The notes below the pieces were generated by a model that had not been told where the DNA came from, made no database searches, and saw only the letters and a list, made by a program, of their open reading frames with translations. A stretch of 64,000 nt of DNA from positions 186,001 to 250,000 of the forward strand of contig NZ_JACHMB010000001.1 in assembly GCF_014204795.1 (NCBI RefSeq), given 5' to 3'. This stretch comes from Nonomuraea jabiensis. GTDB lineage: Bacteria > Actinomycetota > Actinomycetes > Streptosporangiales > Streptosporangiaceae. The position numbers and the translations under genes were made by a program. Shown in pieces: positions 25,776 to 34,410 of the stretch (position 1 is the stretch's first letter; each line of letters starts with the position of its first letter).

Positions 25776-26737
25776 TCGGACTTGTCGACCAGATTGATCA
25801 GTTCCCGCCCGGCCACGAAGCGCCGGGCGTTCTCCAGCAGTACGGCGAAGCGCCGCTCCTCGCCATGCGGCCCCACGCCCCCCACGTGCGGGGTGATGAG
25901 CACGTCCGGACGTTTCCAGAGAGGATGGTCGGCGGGAAGCGGTTCGGTCTCGAAGACGTCCAGGGCCGCGCCGGCCAGGCGCCCTTCGGCCAGGGCGGCC
26001 GTCAGGTCGTCGAGCCGCACGATGGGCCCGCGGCCGATGTTGACGACGTACGCCCCGGGCTTGGCCAGCGCCAGCCGCCGCGCGTCCAGCAGGCCCTCGG
26101 TGGCCGGGGTGTGCGGAACGGTCAGGATGACCAGGTCCGCCTCGGGAAGCAGCCGGTCGAGGGCGTCGGCCGGCAGCACCTCGGCGAAGCCCGGCACGGG
26201 GCCGCCGCGCCGGGCGTCCACGCCCACCACCCTGGTGCCGAACGCCGCCAGCAGCCTGCCGACCTCGGCCCCGACCGCGCCCACCCCCACCACCAGGGCC
26301 GTCGACTCGCCCAGGGAGAGCACGGCGCCGGGGTCCCAGTCGGGCGCCCAGCGCGCGCGGGCCTGGTCGCGGACGTACCTGGGCAGGCCCCTGGCCAGCG
26401 CGAGCACGAGCGCCAGCGCGTGCGCGGCCACGTGGTCGGTGTAGGTGTCGCGCATGTTGGTGACCTGCACGGGGTGCGCGACCAGGGCCGGATGGTAGAA
26501 GCCCGGAGGCGGCCCGGCCTGCGGGGCCTGCAGCCAGCGCAGCCGTCGGGCGTGCGCCAGCAGGTCCGCGGGCAGCGTGCCGTAGGCGGCGTCGGCCTCC
26601 GCGAGCGCCCGCGCCGCCTCCTCCCGGGTGCCCGGCTGCAGCACGACGAGCTCCGGCACCGCCTCCTCCAGCCTGGCCCGCCAGCCCGCGGTGGCCGGAT
26701 CGTGCGGCGGCAGCAGCACCAGGGTGGTTCTGCTCAT
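25766..26737 (-). CDS. D-2-hydroxyacid dehydrogenase (NAD-binding), first copy
   Basis: A 323-residue member of the D-isomer-specific 2-hydroxyacid dehydrogenase family. The Rossmann motif is VVGVGAVGAEVGRLL. The nucleotide-binding lobe continues through VVGVDARRG and NIGRGPIVRLDDL, the latter containing the conserved Arg loop. The catalytic Glu lies in ALDVFETEPLP and the catalytic His in ITPHVGGVG. Overlap with the preceding dehydrogenase is ATGA, and with the following enolase-superfamily gene ten bases. It should reduce a 2-oxo acid or oxidise a 2-hydroxy acid derived from the imported sugar. Confidence 0.87.
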   Translation of the reverse strand: MSRTTLVLLPPHDPATAGWRARLEEAVPELVVLQPGTREEAARALAEADAAYGTLPADLLAHARRLRWLQAPQAGPPPGFYHPALVAHPVQVTNMRDTYTDHVAAHALALVLALARGLPRYVRDQARARWAPDWDPGAVLSLGESTALVVGVGAVGAEVGRLLAAFGTRVVGVDARRGGPVPGFAEVLPADALDRLLPEADLVILTVPHTPATEGLLDARRLALAKPGAYVVNIGRGPIVRLDDLTAALAEGRLAGAALDVFETEPLPADHPLWKRPDVLITPHVGGVGPHGEERRFAVLLENARRFVAGRELINLVDKSEWY

Positions 26738-27720
26738 GCCCTCAGCGCCAGGGCGGACTCGGTGATCTCGTACAGCAGCGGCTCTCCCGCCACGTAGCGG
26801 GCGAGCTCCTCGGCCATCGCCTGCCCGTGGCGGCGCCGCTCGTGGCCCAGGCTGCCCGCCACGTGCGGGGTGACGACGATGTTGGGCATCGTGAACAGCG
26901 GCGACCCGGCGACGGGCGGCTCCGGGTCGGTGACGTCGAGGACGGCGAACAGGTCGGTCCGCCGGCCCAGCACGTCCACGAGCGCGGCCTCGTCGACGAG
27001 GCCGCCGCGCGCCGTGTTGATCAGGGTGGCGTCGGGTTTCATCGACTCGAGCAGCTCGGTGCCGACCAGGCGCTGCGTCTCAGGGGTGAGCGGCGAGTGC
27101 AGGCTGACCACGTCGGAGGTGGCGAACAGCTCCTTCAGGCCGACGAGGCGCACTCCGAGCTCCGCCGCCTGCGCCGGGTCGGCGTACGGGTCGTAGGCCT
27201 GCACGTCGAGGTGGTGATGGGCGAGCAGCCGCGCCGTGGCCCGGCCCGTGGCGCCGAGCGAGACCAGCCCGACCACCGCGTCGTAGGCCCCGATCTCGGG
27301 CCCGCGCGGGGCGGTGGCCGCGGCGGCGCGCGCGGCCAGCACGTAGCGCCAGCCGTGCTTGAGCGCGTACAGGATCTGCGAGAGGGCGAACTCGGCGACC
27401 GGCTCGGCGTTGGCCGTGGCCGCCGAGGTGACCCGCACTCCCCTGGCCCACATCTCCGGGGTGACCATCCCCTTGATGGAGCCCGCGCCGTACAGCACCA
27501 GCGAGAGCCTGGGCGCGGCGGCGAGCAGGTCGGCGTCCAGCTTGGGCGCGCCCCAGCCGGTCACCAGCACGTCGAGGTCGGCGAGCACGTCCGGGGTGAC
27601 CCGGTCGGCGGTGAGCAGGGGCGAGGCGATGGTCAGGTGCCGCTCGATCGCCTCCCTGGCCTGGGGGCCGTAGACGTCGTCGAAGCGGTTCGGGTCCATC
27701 ACGTACAGCCCGTTCAGCAT
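26734..27720 (-). CDS. D-2-hydroxyacid dehydrogenase, second copy
   Basis: A 328-residue paralogue of the next gene in the operon. VGLVSLGATGRATARLL is the dinucleotide fold with Ser in place of a Gly in the usual GxGxxG. NTARGGLVDEAAL and VLDVTDPEPP carry the Arg loop and Glu region, and VTPHVAGSLG the catalytic His. The substitution in the glycine motif may alter cofactor binding. ATG 27720 has AAGGAG at good spacing. The 3' end overlaps the next start as ATGA. Two tandem dehydrogenases of one family in one catabolic operon suggest successive or stereochemically distinct steps. Confidence 0.87.
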   Translation of the reverse strand: MLNGLYVMDPNRFDDVYGPQAREAIERHLTIASPLLTADRVTPDVLADLDVLVTGWGAPKLDADLLAAAPRLSLVLYGAGSIKGMVTPEMWARGVRVTSAATANAEPVAEFALSQILYALKHGWRYVLAARAAAATAPRGPEIGAYDAVVGLVSLGATGRATARLLAHHHLDVQAYDPYADPAQAAELGVRLVGLKELFATSDVVSLHSPLTPETQRLVGTELLESMKPDATLINTARGGLVDEAALVDVLGRRTDLFAVLDVTDPEPPVAGSPLFTMPNIVVTPHVAGSLGHERRRHGQAMAEELARYVAGEPLLYEITESALALRA

Positions 27721-28886
27721 TGCCTCTCCTTCACGCGAGCCGCCGCCCGCACGCTGGCCAGGCGGGCAGGCGAGCCCAACCCGGCGTGGTAGTAACGTAG
27801 CTGCCGCGCTCCCCCTGCGATGAGGTCGGCGGCAAGTGCCGGGATCCGGGCGTGCCCGTCCTCCAGCACGGTCAGGTTGGCGACGATGGGCACCTCGGTG
27901 CGGCTCGCCGCGGCCTTCACCTGGGCGAGTGCCGCCTCCTCCGGGCCCCAGCACTTGAGCACGTACGCGTCGACCGGCGCGTCGAAGGAGGCCAGGTCGA
28001 TCCCCACGTCGGGGCCGGTGACCTGAGGGTCGTCGGTGGCCATGAGCAGCAGCTCGCGGCCGCCGGCCGGCGCCGCCGCGGCGCGGACCAGGCCGGCGAT
28101 GACCCCGCCGCGATGATCGTAGATGGCCTGGGCGCGCTCGTGGCCGAGCGCGTCGCCCAGGCTCTCCCCGGCGGGGACGCCCCGCTGGAGTTCACCGTCC
28201 ACGGCGGCGCGCACGTCGCGCGCCAGCTCCTCGGCGTCCAGGCCGCGCTCCGCCAGCCCGCTCCGGCAGGCCGGGCAGAGGCAGAGCGACAGGAGCGCCC
28301 TGCCGCAGGCGGACAGGTGGGCGCCGGAGGTCTTCTCGTGGTGGCCGGCATGCTCGGCGCCCAGCCAGCCGCACGCCTCCAGCATCAGGGCGGGCACGTC
28401 GTACTGCTCGCAGACCTCGCTCACGAGGGTGAGCGCGTAGTCGTGGACGGCGGGCTGGGCGGGGCAGAGCGCGTAGGGGTAGGACTCGCCGTAGGCGTTC
28501 CTGACCGTCAGGTCGGGCGCCTCGCGGCCCAGCACCGAGGAGTGCGTGAGCACGATCCAGGCCTCGGCCCGCAGCCCGGCCCCCGCCAGCGCGGCCAGCG
28601 CCGTCCCGAACCGGTCCTCGTCCGGCACCCCCCAGCTCGGCGGGTACGGCTTGAGCCGCCCGCGCCAGCGGTCGGGACGCAGCCGGAAGTAGGCCGCCGC
28701 GTGGTCGGCCTGCACGATGCGGTGGTGCGGATGCCACGGGGTGGTGGCCCGGACCGAGTGGTAGGCCGCCTGCAGGGTCACCGTGCTCACGCCGAGCCCG
28801 GCGATGCGCTCGGCCGCCGCGGGGTCGCCCACGAGGTCCCAGGTGTAGGCGAACGCGCCGTGCCTGATCTTCAAGCGGACTGTCAC
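27714..28886 (-). CDS. Conserved TIM-barrel-like protein of a carbohydrate ABC operon
   Basis: A 390-residue soluble protein, starting at GTG 28886 within the permease stop (GTGA). It begins with KIRHGAFAYTWDLVGD and alternates strands and helices as a (beta/alpha)8 barrel would. Acidic or aromatic residues close several strands (LEACGWLGAEHAG, LKCWGPEEAA). A CLCPACRSGL segment holds three closely spaced Cys and might bind metal. The look is that of glycosidase-like or phosphosugar-processing barrels, but I cannot name a family or reaction. It overlaps the dehydrogenase ATG by seven bases, so it is firmly part of the operon and probably acts on the imported saccharide. Confidence 0.65.
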   Translation of the reverse strand: MTVRLKIRHGAFAYTWDLVGDPAAAERIAGLGVSTVTLQAAYHSVRATTPWHPHHRIVQADHAAAYFRLRPDRWRGRLKPYPPSWGVPDEDRFGTALAALAGAGLRAEAWIVLTHSSVLGREAPDLTVRNAYGESYPYALCPAQPAVHDYALTLVSEVCEQYDVPALMLEACGWLGAEHAGHHEKTSGAHLSACGRALLSLCLCPACRSGLAERGLDAEELARDVRAAVDGELQRGVPAGESLGDALGHERAQAIYDHRGGVIAGLVRAAAAPAGGRELLLMATDDPQVTGPDVGIDLASFDAPVDAYVLKCWGPEEAALAQVKAAASRTEVPIVANLTVLEDGHARIPALAADLIAGGARQLRYYHAGLGSPARLASVRAAARVKERQC

Positions 28887-29755
28887 CCCTTCGTGGCGCC
28901 GGCCAGGCCGCGCGTGAAGTAGTTCTGGAAGAAAAGGAAGATGGCCAGCATCGGCAGGAACGAGATCGTCATCCCGGCGGCGAACCCGGTCCAGTCGGTG
29001 GCGTGCTCGCCCTGGAAGGAGAGCATCCCGACGGCGAGGTTCTGCAGGTCGGGCTGGCCGAGGGTGAACACCAGCGGGATGTTGAACTCGTTCCAGCTGC
29101 TGATGAACTGGAAGATGACCACCACCGCGATGACCGGTTTGGCCAGCGGGAGGATGAGGCCGAACGTCTTGAGGAAGCCGGCCCCGTCCAGCTTGGCCGC
29201 CTCGAACAGGTCGCTCGGGACGCTGGAGAAGAACCCGACGAACAGCAGGACGTAGAGCGCGCCCGCGCCGCCGGACATGGCCAGGATGACGCCGGCCCGC
29301 GTGTTCAGCAGGCCGAGGTTCTCGATCAGCACGAACTGCGGGACGATGATCGAGGCGACCGGGATGAACAGGGTCCCCACGATCATCCGGTAGAGCAGGG
29401 TGCGGCCGGGGAACTCGTACCTGGCCAGCACGTAGCCGCACAGGGCCGCCTTGACCAGCTCGACGAGGGTCGAGGCGACCGAGTAGAGCACCGTGTTGAA
29501 GAAGTATCCGGAGAAGCCGGCGTTGACCCAGGCGCGGACGAAGTTGTCGAAGTTCAGCTGGTCGGGCACGAGGCTCGCGCCGCTGGTGAACATCCCGGCC
29601 TGGGTCTTGAACGCGGCCGAGATCGTCCACAGGAACGGGTAGACCCACACGAGCCCGATGACCAGCAGGATCGGCAGGGCGATGAGGTTGGCCCGCGTCC
29701 TGTGGCTGCGCCGGGCGGCCTGGTCGATCCCGGGGGTCTTGGTGATCGCCGCCAT
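28883..29755 (-). CDS. Carbohydrate ABC transporter permease (MalG type)
   Basis: A 290-residue inner-membrane permease with six predicted helices, starting ALPILLVIGLVWVYPFLWTISAAFK. The EAA loop (LFEAAKLDGAGFLKTFGLILPLAKP) near residue 190 docks the ATPase. ATG 29755 shares a base with the previous stop (TGATG), so it is translationally coupled to the MalF-type partner. No ATP-binding subunit is encoded in the operon, so a shared MsiK-type ATPase elsewhere is expected, as is usual for actinomycete CUT1 systems. Confidence 0.92.
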   Translation of the reverse strand: MAAITKTPGIDQAARRSHRTRANLIALPILLVIGLVWVYPFLWTISAAFKTQAGMFTSGASLVPDQLNFDNFVRAWVNAGFSGYFFNTVLYSVASTLVELVKAALCGYVLARYEFPGRTLLYRMIVGTLFIPVASIIVPQFVLIENLGLLNTRAGVILAMSGGAGALYVLLFVGFFSSVPSDLFEAAKLDGAGFLKTFGLILPLAKPVIAVVVIFQFISSWNEFNIPLVFTLGQPDLQNLAVGMLSFQGEHATDWTGFAAGMTISFLPMLAIFLFFQNYFTRGLAGATKG

Positions 29756-30759
29756 CAGACGCCGTACTCCTTCCTGAGCCGCTGGGCCCGGCGGACCGCG
29801 ACGCCCTGGGCGGAGACCAGCACGAAGGCGATGACGGAGAACAGCAGCGCCGCGGCCGAGGCGTAGCCGTAGGCGAACGGCACCGAGCCGAAGGCGTTCT
29901 GGTAGATGAAGTAGGACACCACGTACGTGCTGGTGCCCGGGCCGCCCGCGGTGAGGGTGACGACCAGCCCGAAGACGTGCATGGCGTTCACGATGCCGAG
30001 CAGGGCGATGATCACGGCGACCGGCCGGATCATCGGCAGCGTGATGCGGGTGAGCTTCATCCACTCGCCCGCGCCGTCGATGTCGGCCGCCTCGTAGACC
30101 TCCTCCGGCACGTTCTGCAGCGCCGCGATCCAGTAGATCATGTACTGGCCGAAGATCTGCCAGACGGAGACGAGCACGAGCACGAGCAGCGCGCTCCACC
30201 GGTTGGCGAACACGTCGAACCCCTGGTCGACCAGGCCGAGGTCGCGCAGGATGGCGTTCAGGGCGCCGTTGGACGGGTTGAGCAGGTAGGTGAAGACCAG
30301 GCCCGCCATGGCGACGGGGATGATGAGCGGCGCGAAGAACAGGGTCCGGAAGAACCGCTTGCCGCGCAGCCACTTGCGGGTGAGCACGATCGCCGCCAGC
30401 AGCGAGATCGGGAGCTTGATGACGGTGGTCAGCAGGGCGAAGATCAGCGTGTTGACCACCGAGAGCCAGAACAGCGGGTCGACCAGGATCGAGCCGTAGT
30501 TGGCGCCCCCGACGAAGCGGTCGATCGGGCCGATGCCCGACCAGTCGAAGAAGGAGTAGTAGATCGTCGCGGCCAGCGGCCAGAGGGTGAAGCCGAGGTA
30601 GAGCAGGAGGAAGGGGGCCAGGAAGACGACCAGCCAGACCCTGTCGAAGCCGCGGACGCGCTCGCGGGAGTGATCGGCGCGTTCGGGCACCCGCTCGGCG
30701 GGCGACCGGTCCCTGTCCGTCACCCTCTCCCTACCTGGGGCGGGGGCGGTGGTTGTCAT
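29755..30759 (-). CDS. Carbohydrate ABC transporter permease (MalF type)
   Basis: A 334-residue permease with a charged N-terminal tail of about 40 residues, then six helices beginning WLVVFLAPFLLLYLGFTLWPL. The EAA loop reads VYEAADIDGAGEWMKLTRITLPMIRP. It pairs with the next gene to form the CUT1 channel. I prefer ATG 30759, which has GAGG eight bases upstream, over GTG 30771. It follows the solute-binding gene by 36 bases. Confidence 0.92.
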   Translation of the reverse strand: MTTTAPAPGRERVTDRDRSPAERVPERADHSRERVRGFDRVWLVVFLAPFLLLYLGFTLWPLAATIYYSFFDWSGIGPIDRFVGGANYGSILVDPLFWLSVVNTLIFALLTTVIKLPISLLAAIVLTRKWLRGKRFFRTLFFAPLIIPVAMAGLVFTYLLNPSNGALNAILRDLGLVDQGFDVFANRWSALLVLVLVSVWQIFGQYMIYWIAALQNVPEEVYEAADIDGAGEWMKLTRITLPMIRPVAVIIALLGIVNAMHVFGLVVTLTAGGPGTSTYVVSYFIYQNAFGSVPFAYGYASAAALLFSVIAFVLVSAQGVAVRRAQRLRKEYGV

Positions 30760-30795
30760 GGATGTCCTCACGAGGGAGAAGGGGACGCCGTCCGG

Positions 30796-32247
30796 TCAGT
30801 CCTTGTACATGTCCTTGGTGTAGTCCTTGGTGTAGTCCCAGTCGGGGAAGGTGTAGCAGTCCATCGACACCTTCAGGCCGCTGGCGGCCTCCTGCTTGAG
30901 CCCCTCCTCCAGGGCGGTCTGGCGCTGCTTGACGATGGCGGCGCCCACCGACTCCAGCGACTGGCCGCTGACCAGCGCCTCGCCCATGGCCTCCCACTCC
31001 GCGTCGGGGGTCTTCGCCAGCGCGTTGACGTACGCCTTGGACTTGGCGATGTCGGGGCACTTGAGCAGCGGCACGGGAAGCTGGACCCGGTAGCCCGGCT
31101 GGCCGCCGATCTGCATGATCTGCTTGAGCGCCGGGTCGGTGACCATCTTCTGGTTGTCGACGTAGGCCAGCGTGCCGAAGGCGTTCTTGTAGTACTGCTT
31201 GACGAAGTAGCCGTTCGGGTCGGTCATCCATTGGATGAACGTCCACATGGCGTCGGGGTTCTTGGTCTGCGAGCTGACCCAGTACTTGTTGGTGTCGTAC
31301 TTGCGGCCGGCCGCGCCGGTCTGCCCGTCGTCGGGGTTGAGGCGGGGCGCCACCACGTACTTGTCGCTGGTGAAGCCCTGGCTGGCCCACACGCTCGGCA
31401 GCCAGGTGCCGTCGAAGAAGATGCCGGCCTGGTCGGCGGCGAACTGCTGGCGGGAGAAGTTCTTGTCGTTGGTGCCCGGCGCCAGGTATCCGGCCTTCTT
31501 GAGCTCCTGGATGAAGGAGAAGGTCTTCACCTGTCCGGGCTCGGTCAGGTCGAACTTGCCGGTCTTGTAGTCGAAGAACTCGTCCGTCGAGACGCTGCTG
31601 ATCATCGCGTACCAGATCCGCTGCATGTCCGGGCCCTTGGTGGGGGCGGCGATGCACTCGGCCTTGGTCTTGGCCTTGATCTGCGCGCAGGTGTTCTTGA
31701 GGTCGGTCCAGGTCTTGGGCGGGTTGTTGACGTCCAGCCCGGCCTGCTGGAAGACCTGCTTGTTGAGGAACATGTAGCCGGAGCCCCAGTAGAGGTTCTC
31801 CGAGAACGGGAAGCCGTACGTCTTCCCGTCCTGCACGTTGATGCCCTCCAGGAACGACCCTTCCGGCCAGCGCTTGGTGAAGTCGGCGGGGACGGTGCCG
31901 CTCGGGCTGAGCGGGCTGATCCACTTCTGGTCCAGCAGCTGGGACAGCCCGGTCGCGTTCCAGTAGAACATGTCCGGCGCCTGGTTGCTCTGGAAGGCCA
32001 GAGGCAGGGTCTTCATGTAGTCGGCCTGGGTGATCGAGCGCCATTCGATCTTGATGTTGGGATGTTCCTTGGTGAACTGCGCGCCGATGTCCTTGTGGAA
32101 GTTCACCTGTTCGGCGGAGAAGTCCCAGATCTGCAGCGTGGTCTGCGAACCACTGCCGCCGCCGCGGCCGTCGCTCGACGTGCCGCACGCCGCCACGAGC
32201 AGCGATGCCAGGATCGCGGTGATCGCCGCGGGCCGATGGAGTTTCAT
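30796..32247 (-). CDS. Carbohydrate ABC transporter solute-binding lipoprotein
   Basis: A 483-residue lipoprotein. The lipobox LVAAC places the lipid-modified Cys at residue 21. The mature part begins with TLQIWDFSAEQVNF and continues with the type 1 extracellular solute-binding fold (QAPDMFYWNATG, AGIFFDGTWLPSVWA, MWTFIQWMTDP). ATG 32247 has GGGAGG six bases upstream. It heads the importer and catabolic operon reaching 24633. A promoter and two LacI-type operators lie upstream, so expression should be induced when the LacI-family regulator binds its sugar. Confidence 0.93.
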   Translation of the reverse strand: MKLHRPAAITAILASLLVAACGTSSDGRGGGSGSQTTLQIWDFSAEQVNFHKDIGAQFTKEHPNIKIEWRSITQADYMKTLPLAFQSNQAPDMFYWNATGLSQLLDQKWISPLSPSGTVPADFTKRWPEGSFLEGINVQDGKTYGFPFSENLYWGSGYMFLNKQVFQQAGLDVNNPPKTWTDLKNTCAQIKAKTKAECIAAPTKGPDMQRIWYAMISSVSTDEFFDYKTGKFDLTEPGQVKTFSFIQELKKAGYLAPGTNDKNFSRQQFAADQAGIFFDGTWLPSVWASQGFTSDKYVVAPRLNPDDGQTGAAGRKYDTNKYWVSSQTKNPDAMWTFIQWMTDPNGYFVKQYYKNAFGTLAYVDNQKMVTDPALKQIMQIGGQPGYRVQLPVPLLKCPDIAKSKAYVNALAKTPDAEWEAMGEALVSGQSLESVGAAIVKQRQTALEEGLKQEAASGLKVSMDCYTFPDWDYTKDYTKDMYKD

Positions 32248-32290
32248 GAAGCCCTCCCGAGAGACGGAGGTCAGAGGGGTGCCGGGCATC

Positions 32291-32306
32291 GGGTAAGCGC
32301 TTGCCC
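32291..32306. promoter_or_regulatory. LacI-type operator, downstream of the importer promoter
   Basis: gggtaagcgcttgccc: an AAGCGCTT core with flanking symmetry, one pair mismatched. It lies between the predicted -10 element and the start codon of the solute-binding gene, where bound repressor would block elongation. Confidence 0.65.
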
Positions 32307-32320
32307 GAGAGGTGGGTCCG

Positions 32321-32349
32321 AGAGTAACCCCGGTCACAGGCCGATTCAA
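32321..32349 (-). promoter_or_regulatory. Predicted promoter of the sugar importer operon
   Basis: On the minus strand a -35 hexamer TTGAAT (32349-32344) and a -10 hexamer TACTCT (32326-32321) are separated by 17 bases. The site is flanked by two LacI-type operators. Confidence 0.5.
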
Positions 32350-32358
32350 GACTTGTGA

Positions 32359-32370
32359 GAAAGCGGTTTC
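32359..32370. promoter_or_regulatory. LacI-type operator-like palindrome upstream of the -35
   Basis: gaaagcggtttc differs from the perfect palindrome gaaagcgctttc found at 34379-34390 by one base. Confidence 0.55.
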
Positions 32371-32500
32371 AGATCGATGCTCGGTCCTGACACCTGTCCG
32401 TCGACGACCCCTGCCGCCAGACATATGCTGGTTTGCCTGGCGTTTTTCGGCGGCGTGCGCCGATAAGATCACGAGATCGGCGCGCCGGAAAAATCTCTAC

Positions 32501-32510
32501 AAGCGCTTTC
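32501..32510. promoter_or_regulatory. LacI-type operator-like site before the sugar isomerase gene
   Basis: aagcgctttc, 18 bases before the GTG start of the isomerase, retains the full core and one complete half-site of the operator seen at 34379-34390. Confidence 0.55.
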
Positions 32511-32527
32511 AGACTTCGGGAGTACGT

Positions 32528-33304
32528 GTGCGCCTGCTCGCCTTCACCAAGCCCTTCGGCCCGATCGACCCCGCCCGGCTGGCCGAGACGGTGGCCTCGG
32601 TGGGCGCCGACGGCGTCGACCTCGTCGTGCGCGAGGGCCAGACGGTCAGCCCCGCCGACCCGGGCGGCATCGCCGTCGTCGCCGCCGAGCTCCAGCGCCG
32701 CGGTCTCACCCTCGACGTCGTCACCACCGACCTGCTCGACGCCGACGCGGACGCCGAACGGATCATCGCGGCCTGCGGCGAGAGCGGCGTCCCGCTCATG
32801 CGGGTGGGCTTCTACCGCTACGACCCCGCCGCCGGATACCGCCGCCAGCTGGCGCAGTCCAGGGCCGCGCTGTCCCGCCTGGCCGCCGTCGCGGCCCGGC
32901 ACGGCGTGCGGCTGGCGGTCCAGTTGCATCACGGTACGATCCATCCATCCGCCTCGCTCGCCCTCGCGCTCGCAGGCGACCTGGACGACGTCCGCTTCTA
33001 CGCCGACCCCGGAAACCAGGCCAAGGAGGGCAGCGAGGCATGGGCGCTCAACGTCGACCTGCTGGGCGATCGGATGGCCTGCATGGGAGTGAAGAACGCC
33101 GTCTGGCGCTCCACCGCGGACGGCTGGGTGTGCGAGTGGCAACCGTTCGCGGACGGAGGCGTGGTCCCCTGGCCGGAGATCGTCCCCGGGCTGCGCGCAC
33201 GCGGCTACGCCGGAGTGCTGTCGCTGCACGTCCACTACCCGGCGGCCGACCCGGTGGCGGCCGTACGGCGGGATATTGATCATCTACGCGGGCTGCTCGG
33301 CTGA
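32528..33304 (+). CDS. Sugar phosphate isomerase/epimerase-like TIM barrel
   Basis: A 258-residue protein of the xylose isomerase-like TIM-barrel superfamily. LAETVASVGADGVDLVVREGQ is the first helix/strand. HHGTIHPSASLALALA and FYADPGNQAKEG are candidate metal- and substrate-binding strand ends, and GVLSLHVHYP is the last strand. These enzymes isomerise or epimerise free sugars, keto-inositols or sugar acids in the cytoplasm. GTG 32528 has GGGAG five bases upstream. A LacI-type operator overlaps the promoter region, so it belongs to the regulon and is divergent from the importer operon. The regulator gene follows after 29 bases. Confidence 0.85.
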   Translation: MRLLAFTKPFGPIDPARLAETVASVGADGVDLVVREGQTVSPADPGGIAVVAAELQRRGLTLDVVTTDLLDADADAERIIAACGESGVPLMRVGFYRYDPAAGYRRQLAQSRAALSRLAAVAARHGVRLAVQLHHGTIHPSASLALALAGDLDDVRFYADPGNQAKEGSEAWALNVDLLGDRMACMGVKNAVWRSTADGWVCEWQPFADGGVVPWPEIVPGLRARGYAGVLSLHVHYPAADPVAAVRRDIDHLRGLLG

Positions 33305-33333
33305 CGGGCGCTCCACGGGGGGAGGAGGAGCGG

Positions 33334-34344
33334 GTGCGTAATCTGCGGCAGGGCCGCTCGGCCCGGGTGACGATCAGCGACGTCGGGGCGGCGGCGGGGG
33401 TGTCGGCCTCGACGGTCTCCCGCGTGCTCAACGGCACGGCCAAGGTCGACCCGTCGCTGGCGGCGCGCGTCCACGACGCGGTCAGGCAGCTGGGCTACCG
33501 GCCCAACGCCGCGGCGCAGGGGCTGGCCCGCGGGGAGTGGGGCACCATCGGCGTGCTGGTCCCCAACCTGGCCAACCCCTACTTCCCCGACGTGCTCAAG
33601 GCCGTCTCGGCCGTCGCCCGCTCCCACGGCCGCCGCGTCATGGTCATGGAGTCCGACGACGACCCCTCGGTCGAGCAGGACCTGGTCGAGGACCTGATGC
33701 GCAGCTGCGACGGGGTGCTGCTCTGCTCCTCCCGCATGGAGCGCTCGGACCTGGCCGTGCTGACCGCCCGGGACCACCCGCTCGTCCTGCTCGACCGGAT
33801 CGTCCCCGGCATCGCCGCGCCCGCGGTCTCCGCCGACTTCTTCGGCGGGATGATGCTGATCTGCGGCCACCTGGCGCAGCTGGGCCACCGCCGGGTCGCC
33901 TACCTGAGCGGGCCCGAGGTGTCCTGGGCCAACGCCGAACGGATCAGGGCGCTGGAGGCGGCCAAGGCGTTCGGCATCTCCGTCACGATCCTGCCGTGCG
34001 GGTCCACCGCCCGCTCCGGGTACGACGCCGCCGCCGAGGTGGCCGGCACCGGCGCCACCGCGCTCACCAGCTACAACGACCTGGTGGCCCTGGGGGCGGT
34101 GACCCGGATGCGCGAGCTCGGGGTACGCGTCCCCGAGGATCTGTCGGTGGTCGGGTTCGACGACATCGCGCTGGACCACGTGGCGCACACGAGCCTGACC
34201 ACGGTGTCGGTGCCCCGCGGGCAGCTCGGCAGGCAGGCGGCCGAGATGCTGGAGTCCCTCATGACCGAGGGGCACGACGGGGAGCCGGTCTACCTGCCGA
34301 TGGAGTTGCACGTCCGCGACAGCACGGCGCCGCCCCACGGTTGA
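33334..34344 (+). CDS. LacI-family transcriptional regulator
   Basis: 336 residues. The N-terminal helix-turn-helix VTISDVGAAAGVSASTVSRVLNG (about residues 12-34) is followed by the hinge LGYRPNAAAQGLARG and a ribose-binding-like sensor domain (TIGVLVPNLANPYF, LLDRIVPG, GFDDIALDHVAHTSLTTV). GTG 33334 follows an extended GGAGGAGG. It is the obvious candidate to bind the four AAGCGCTT-cored palindromes at the three promoter regions around it. The ligand is presumably the imported sugar or a catabolite. Confidence 0.93.
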   Translation: MRNLRQGRSARVTISDVGAAAGVSASTVSRVLNGTAKVDPSLAARVHDAVRQLGYRPNAAAQGLARGEWGTIGVLVPNLANPYFPDVLKAVSAVARSHGRRVMVMESDDDPSVEQDLVEDLMRSCDGVLLCSSRMERSDLAVLTARDHPLVLLDRIVPGIAAPAVSADFFGGMMLICGHLAQLGHRRVAYLSGPEVSWANAERIRALEAAKAFGISVTILPCGSTARSGYDAAAEVAGTGATALTSYNDLVALGAVTRMRELGVRVPEDLSVVGFDDIALDHVAHTSLTTVSVPRGQLGRQAAEMLESLMTEGHDGEPVYLPMELHVRDSTAPPHG

Positions 34345-34390
34345 CAAGTGCGGGCGGCGGCGGGAAACCTGTCTTCCTGAAAGCGCTTTC
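34341..34390 (+). promoter_or_regulatory. Promoter with perfect LacI operator before the DUF2264 gene
   Basis: TTGACA (34341-34346) overlaps the regulator's stop codon. A weak -10 (AAACCT, 34365-34370) follows, then the perfect 12-base palindrome gaaagcgctttc (34379-34390). GGAGGAGA and a GTG start come next. Confidence 0.6.
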
Positions 34391-34410
34391 CAGCGGAGGA
34401 GAGAGAACCC

